In this document: piece after piece, positions 6,419 to 7,852 of the stretch
Numbering within the stretch: the stretch's first letter is position 1
Layout: each line of letters begins with the position of its first letter
Position numbers and translations under genes: made by a program
Origin: an uncultured Bacteroidota bacterium
GTDB lineage: Bacteria > Bacteroidota > Bacteroidia > Flavobacteriales > Flavobacteriaceae
Direction: 5' to 3'
NCBI GenBank assembly: GCA_903837025.1
Contig: CAILTC010000087.1
Coordinates: 1 to 7,852 of the forward strand
DNA length: 7,852 nt
The notes under the pieces: model-generated
What the model was told of the DNA's origin: nothing
Database searches by the model: none
Seen by the model: the letters and a program-made list of their open reading frames with translations, nothing else

Positions 6419-6465
6419 ATTATATGATGAATAATCCAGATAAATTTTTATGAATATTTCAATAG

Positions 6466-6513
6466 GCAACTGCAATCTGCAACCTGAAATCTGCAACCTG
6501 AAACCTGCAATCT
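6466..6513 (+). repeat. Right 7-bp repeat array (inverted copy of the left array)
   Basis: After a partial GCAACT unit there are six uninterrupted heptamers: GCAATCT, GCAACCT, GAAATCT, GCAACCT, GAAACCT, GCAATCT, all fitting G(C/A)AA(T/C)CT. The last base is immediately followed by the yihY ATG, so the array replaces any normal leader and forms the translation-initiation region of yihY. Confidence 0.88.
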
Positions 6514-7452
6514 ATGAGTAAAGAAATCGAAGAAAGAATAGAAAGAATCCCTGTATTACGCAACTTAGTTCGTCCACTAAAACGAATCAAATTGCCTTGG
6601 CTACAAGGATTGTCGTTCTATGATTTAATGGAATTGTACATACTTGGAATAATAGAGGGAGGTTTGAGTTATCACGCCAGCGCAGTTGCTTTTAGCTTTT
6701 TTATGGCGTTATTCCCTTTCGCACTCTTTATTTTAAACCTAATTCCGTACATTCCTATCCAAGGATTTCAGTTGGATTTTCTCCAATTCGTGAAGGAAGG
6801 AGTGCCGCCAAATACCTATGATGCGATTTATAAAATCATCAGTGATATTCTTAATAATAGTCATTCGGGTTTGCTTTCAACTGGGTTTATATTGTCTATT
6901 TTCTTGATGGCAAACGGACTCAACGGAATTTTAGGTGGTTTCGAATCCTCGAAACACGTGCTCATCAAGAGAGGTTTCTTGCGTCAATATGTTGTAGCAT
7001 TAGGAATGTCGCTTGTTTTGTCCTTTTTATTATTGGCTACCATTGCCATCATTGTGGTTTTCGAAGTTTTTATCCAAAAAACAATGATTCAGGATATTTT
7101 AAGTGACCAGATTCCGTTAATCATTTTAGGGAGATACGCCTTTGTGATTTTGATGATTCTAATCACTACATCCATTCTTTTTAAATTCGGAACGACCCAT
7201 GATAAAAAACGCGCTTTTATTTCGATAGGGTCTGTTTTTACTACGATATTAGTGATTTTAGATTCCTATGTTTTTGGGATTTGGGTATTGCGATTTTCAA
7301 AATACAATGAATTATATGGCTCGATCGGAACCCTGCTAATCATGATGTTTTACATTTGGATTAACTGCGTTATTTTGCTTCTTGGTTTCGAATTGAATGC
7401 GACAATAAGCCGATTAAGATTGAAAAATCATAATTCCAATAAGCATCCTTAA
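6514..7452 (+). CDS. YihY/virulence factor BrkB family inner-membrane protein
   Basis: The 312-residue integral membrane protein has about six predicted membrane segments (roughly 52-78, 120-145, 158-185, 200-223, 234-256, 268-293) after a basic cytoplasmic N-terminus. The two hallmark regions are present: YHASAVAFSFFMALFPF at 53-69 and, near the end, YGSIGTLLIMMFYIW followed by LLLGFELNA at 288-296. Older annotations called members ribonuclease BN, an assignment now given to another gene; the role of the family (possibly transport or envelope) is not established. The ATG directly abuts the right 7-bp array and no Shine-Dalgarno site is present. The priA start lies 35 bases beyond its stop codon, and the genes are probably co-transcribed. 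Confidence 0.93.
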   Translation: MSKEIEERIERIPVLRNLVRPLKRIKLPWLQGLSFYDLMELYILGIIEGGLSYHASAVAFSFFMALFPFALFILNLIPYIPIQGFQLDFLQFVKEGVPPNTYDAIYKIISDILNNSHSGLLSTGFILSIFLMANGLNGILGGFESSKHVLIKRGFLRQYVVALGMSLVLSFLLLATIAIIVVFEVFIQKTMIQDILSDQIPLIILGRYAFVILMILITTSILFKFGTTHDKKRAFISIGSVFTTILVILDSYVFGIWVLRFSKYNELYGSIGTLLIMMFYIWINCVILLLGFELNATISRLRLKNHNSNKHP

Positions 7453-7455
7453 ATA

Positions 7456-7483
7456 TAACTTCTAACTTATAACCCCTAACTTT
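7456..7483 (+). repeat. 7-bp tandem repeat array upstream of priA
   Basis: Four uninterrupted heptamers, TAACTTC, TAACTTA, TAACCCC and TAACTTT, fill the yihY-priA gap, leaving only TATA before the priA ATG. The unit sequence differs from the arrays at the four-helix-bundle element but the 7-base period and the position against a start codon are the same. Confidence 0.7.
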
Positions 7484-7487
7484 TATA

Positions 7488-7852
7488 ATGTATTTCGTCG
7501 AAGTCATCTTACCGCTTTCTCTTGCCAAAACGTTTACCTACAGCGTTTCGGAAGCTGAATATAATTATATCAAAAAAGGAATGCGTGTGGCGGTGCCTTT
7601 CGGCAAAAGTAAAATCTATACGGCGCTGGTAATTGAAATTCATCAAAACAAACCTAGTTTATACGATGCCAAGGAAATTCATCAAATTCTGGATGTAAGT
7701 CCCATCGTGACCGAAATTCAAATTGCCCATTGGCAGTGGATTGCTTCATATTATATGTGTGCCATCGGTGATGTGTATCGCGGCGCTATGCCATCGGCAC
7801 TTTTGCTGGAAAGCGAAACAATTATTTCTCAAAAACAAGATGGTTTTGTTGA
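7488..7852 (+). CDS. priA: Primosomal protein N' (PriA helicase), N-terminal part
   Basis: The frame from the ATG at 7488 is open to the window edge, giving 121 codons of what is normally a protein of over 700 residues. The start MYFVEVILPLSLAKTFTYSV, the KKGMRVAVPFGKSK stretch at about 29-42 and the later WIASYYMCAIGDVYRGAMPS at about 84-103 are the typical N-terminal 3'-DNA-binding domain of PriA. That domain recognises the 3' end of the leading strand at stalled forks so that PriA can reload the replisome. The helicase domain and zinc-binding cysteines lie outside the window. It follows yihY closely on the same strand, with a 7-bp repeat array as its leader. Confidence 0.95.
   Translation, partial: MYFVEVILPLSLAKTFTYSVSEAEYNYIKKGMRVAVPFGKSKIYTALVIEIHQNKPSLYDAKEIHQILDVSPIVTEIQIAHWQWIASYYMCAIGDVYRGAMPSALLLESETIISQKQDGFV

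Larger units (their letters stand above)
6021..6513 (+). mobile_element. Small element: four-helix-bundle gene flanked by inverted 7-bp repeat arrays
   Basis: The 493-base unit fills the entire nadC-yihY gap. It consists of a left array of 7-bp repeats (6021-6055), a short leader with two small inverted repeats, one gene (6095-6418, formerly to 6453), and a right array (6466-6513) that is the reverse complement of the left. It resembles the intervening sequences of bacterial 23S rRNA, where a gene of this same family sits in the loop of a long stem, but here it lies between protein genes. No transposase and no target-site duplication are visible. Mobility is inferred from the symmetric ends, the protein family and the exact fit between two housekeeping genes. 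Confidence 0.5.

Noticed and set aside
6021..6513. CRISPR-like or telomere-like array from the short repeats
   Set aside because: The units are contiguous heptamers without spacers and occur as two inverted blocks around a gene, which fits neither type.

Overview
The window looks like chromosomal DNA of a Flavobacterium-like member of the Bacteroidota. The evidence is AT-rich DNA, A-rich leaders instead of Shine-Dalgarno sites, matches to the flavobacterial -7 box TAnnTTTG, exported proteins whose signal peptides end in 'AQ', and protein families typical of that group. No IS, CRISPR array, tRNA or rRNA was seen.

Left part (1-1340, all minus strand): a Crp/Fnr-type regulator, then a small outer-membrane beta-barrel protein, then the first 14 codons of another gene that leaves the window. 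This looks like a small regulator/envelope cluster. A divergent 475-base gap with several inverted repeats separates it from a plus-strand exported M28 metallopeptidase of the carboxypeptidase Q type (1816-3192), which ends at a clear bidirectional terminator.

Middle part (3193-5164): an intergenic stretch holds a decayed minus-strand frame and an unusually GC-rich block. Next is a minus-strand Gfo/Idh/MocA oxidoreductase with a twin-arginine signal, resembling glucose-fructose oxidoreductase. A second divergent gap carries a nested palindrome and a good nadC promoter.

Right part (5165-7852, all plus strand): a housekeeping run of nadC (NAD synthesis), a YihY/BrkB-family membrane protein and the start of priA (replication restart). 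The most interesting structure is here. The whole space between nadC and yihY (6021-6513) is occupied by a small element: a four-helix-bundle protein gene (the family encoded in 23S rRNA intervening sequences, related to DGR Avd proteins) flanked by inverted arrays of 7-bp repeats. The left array starts inside the nadC stop codon and the right array ends at the base before the yihY ATG. The gene carries a one-base deletion near its 3' end. A different 7-bp array fills most of the yihY-priA gap.
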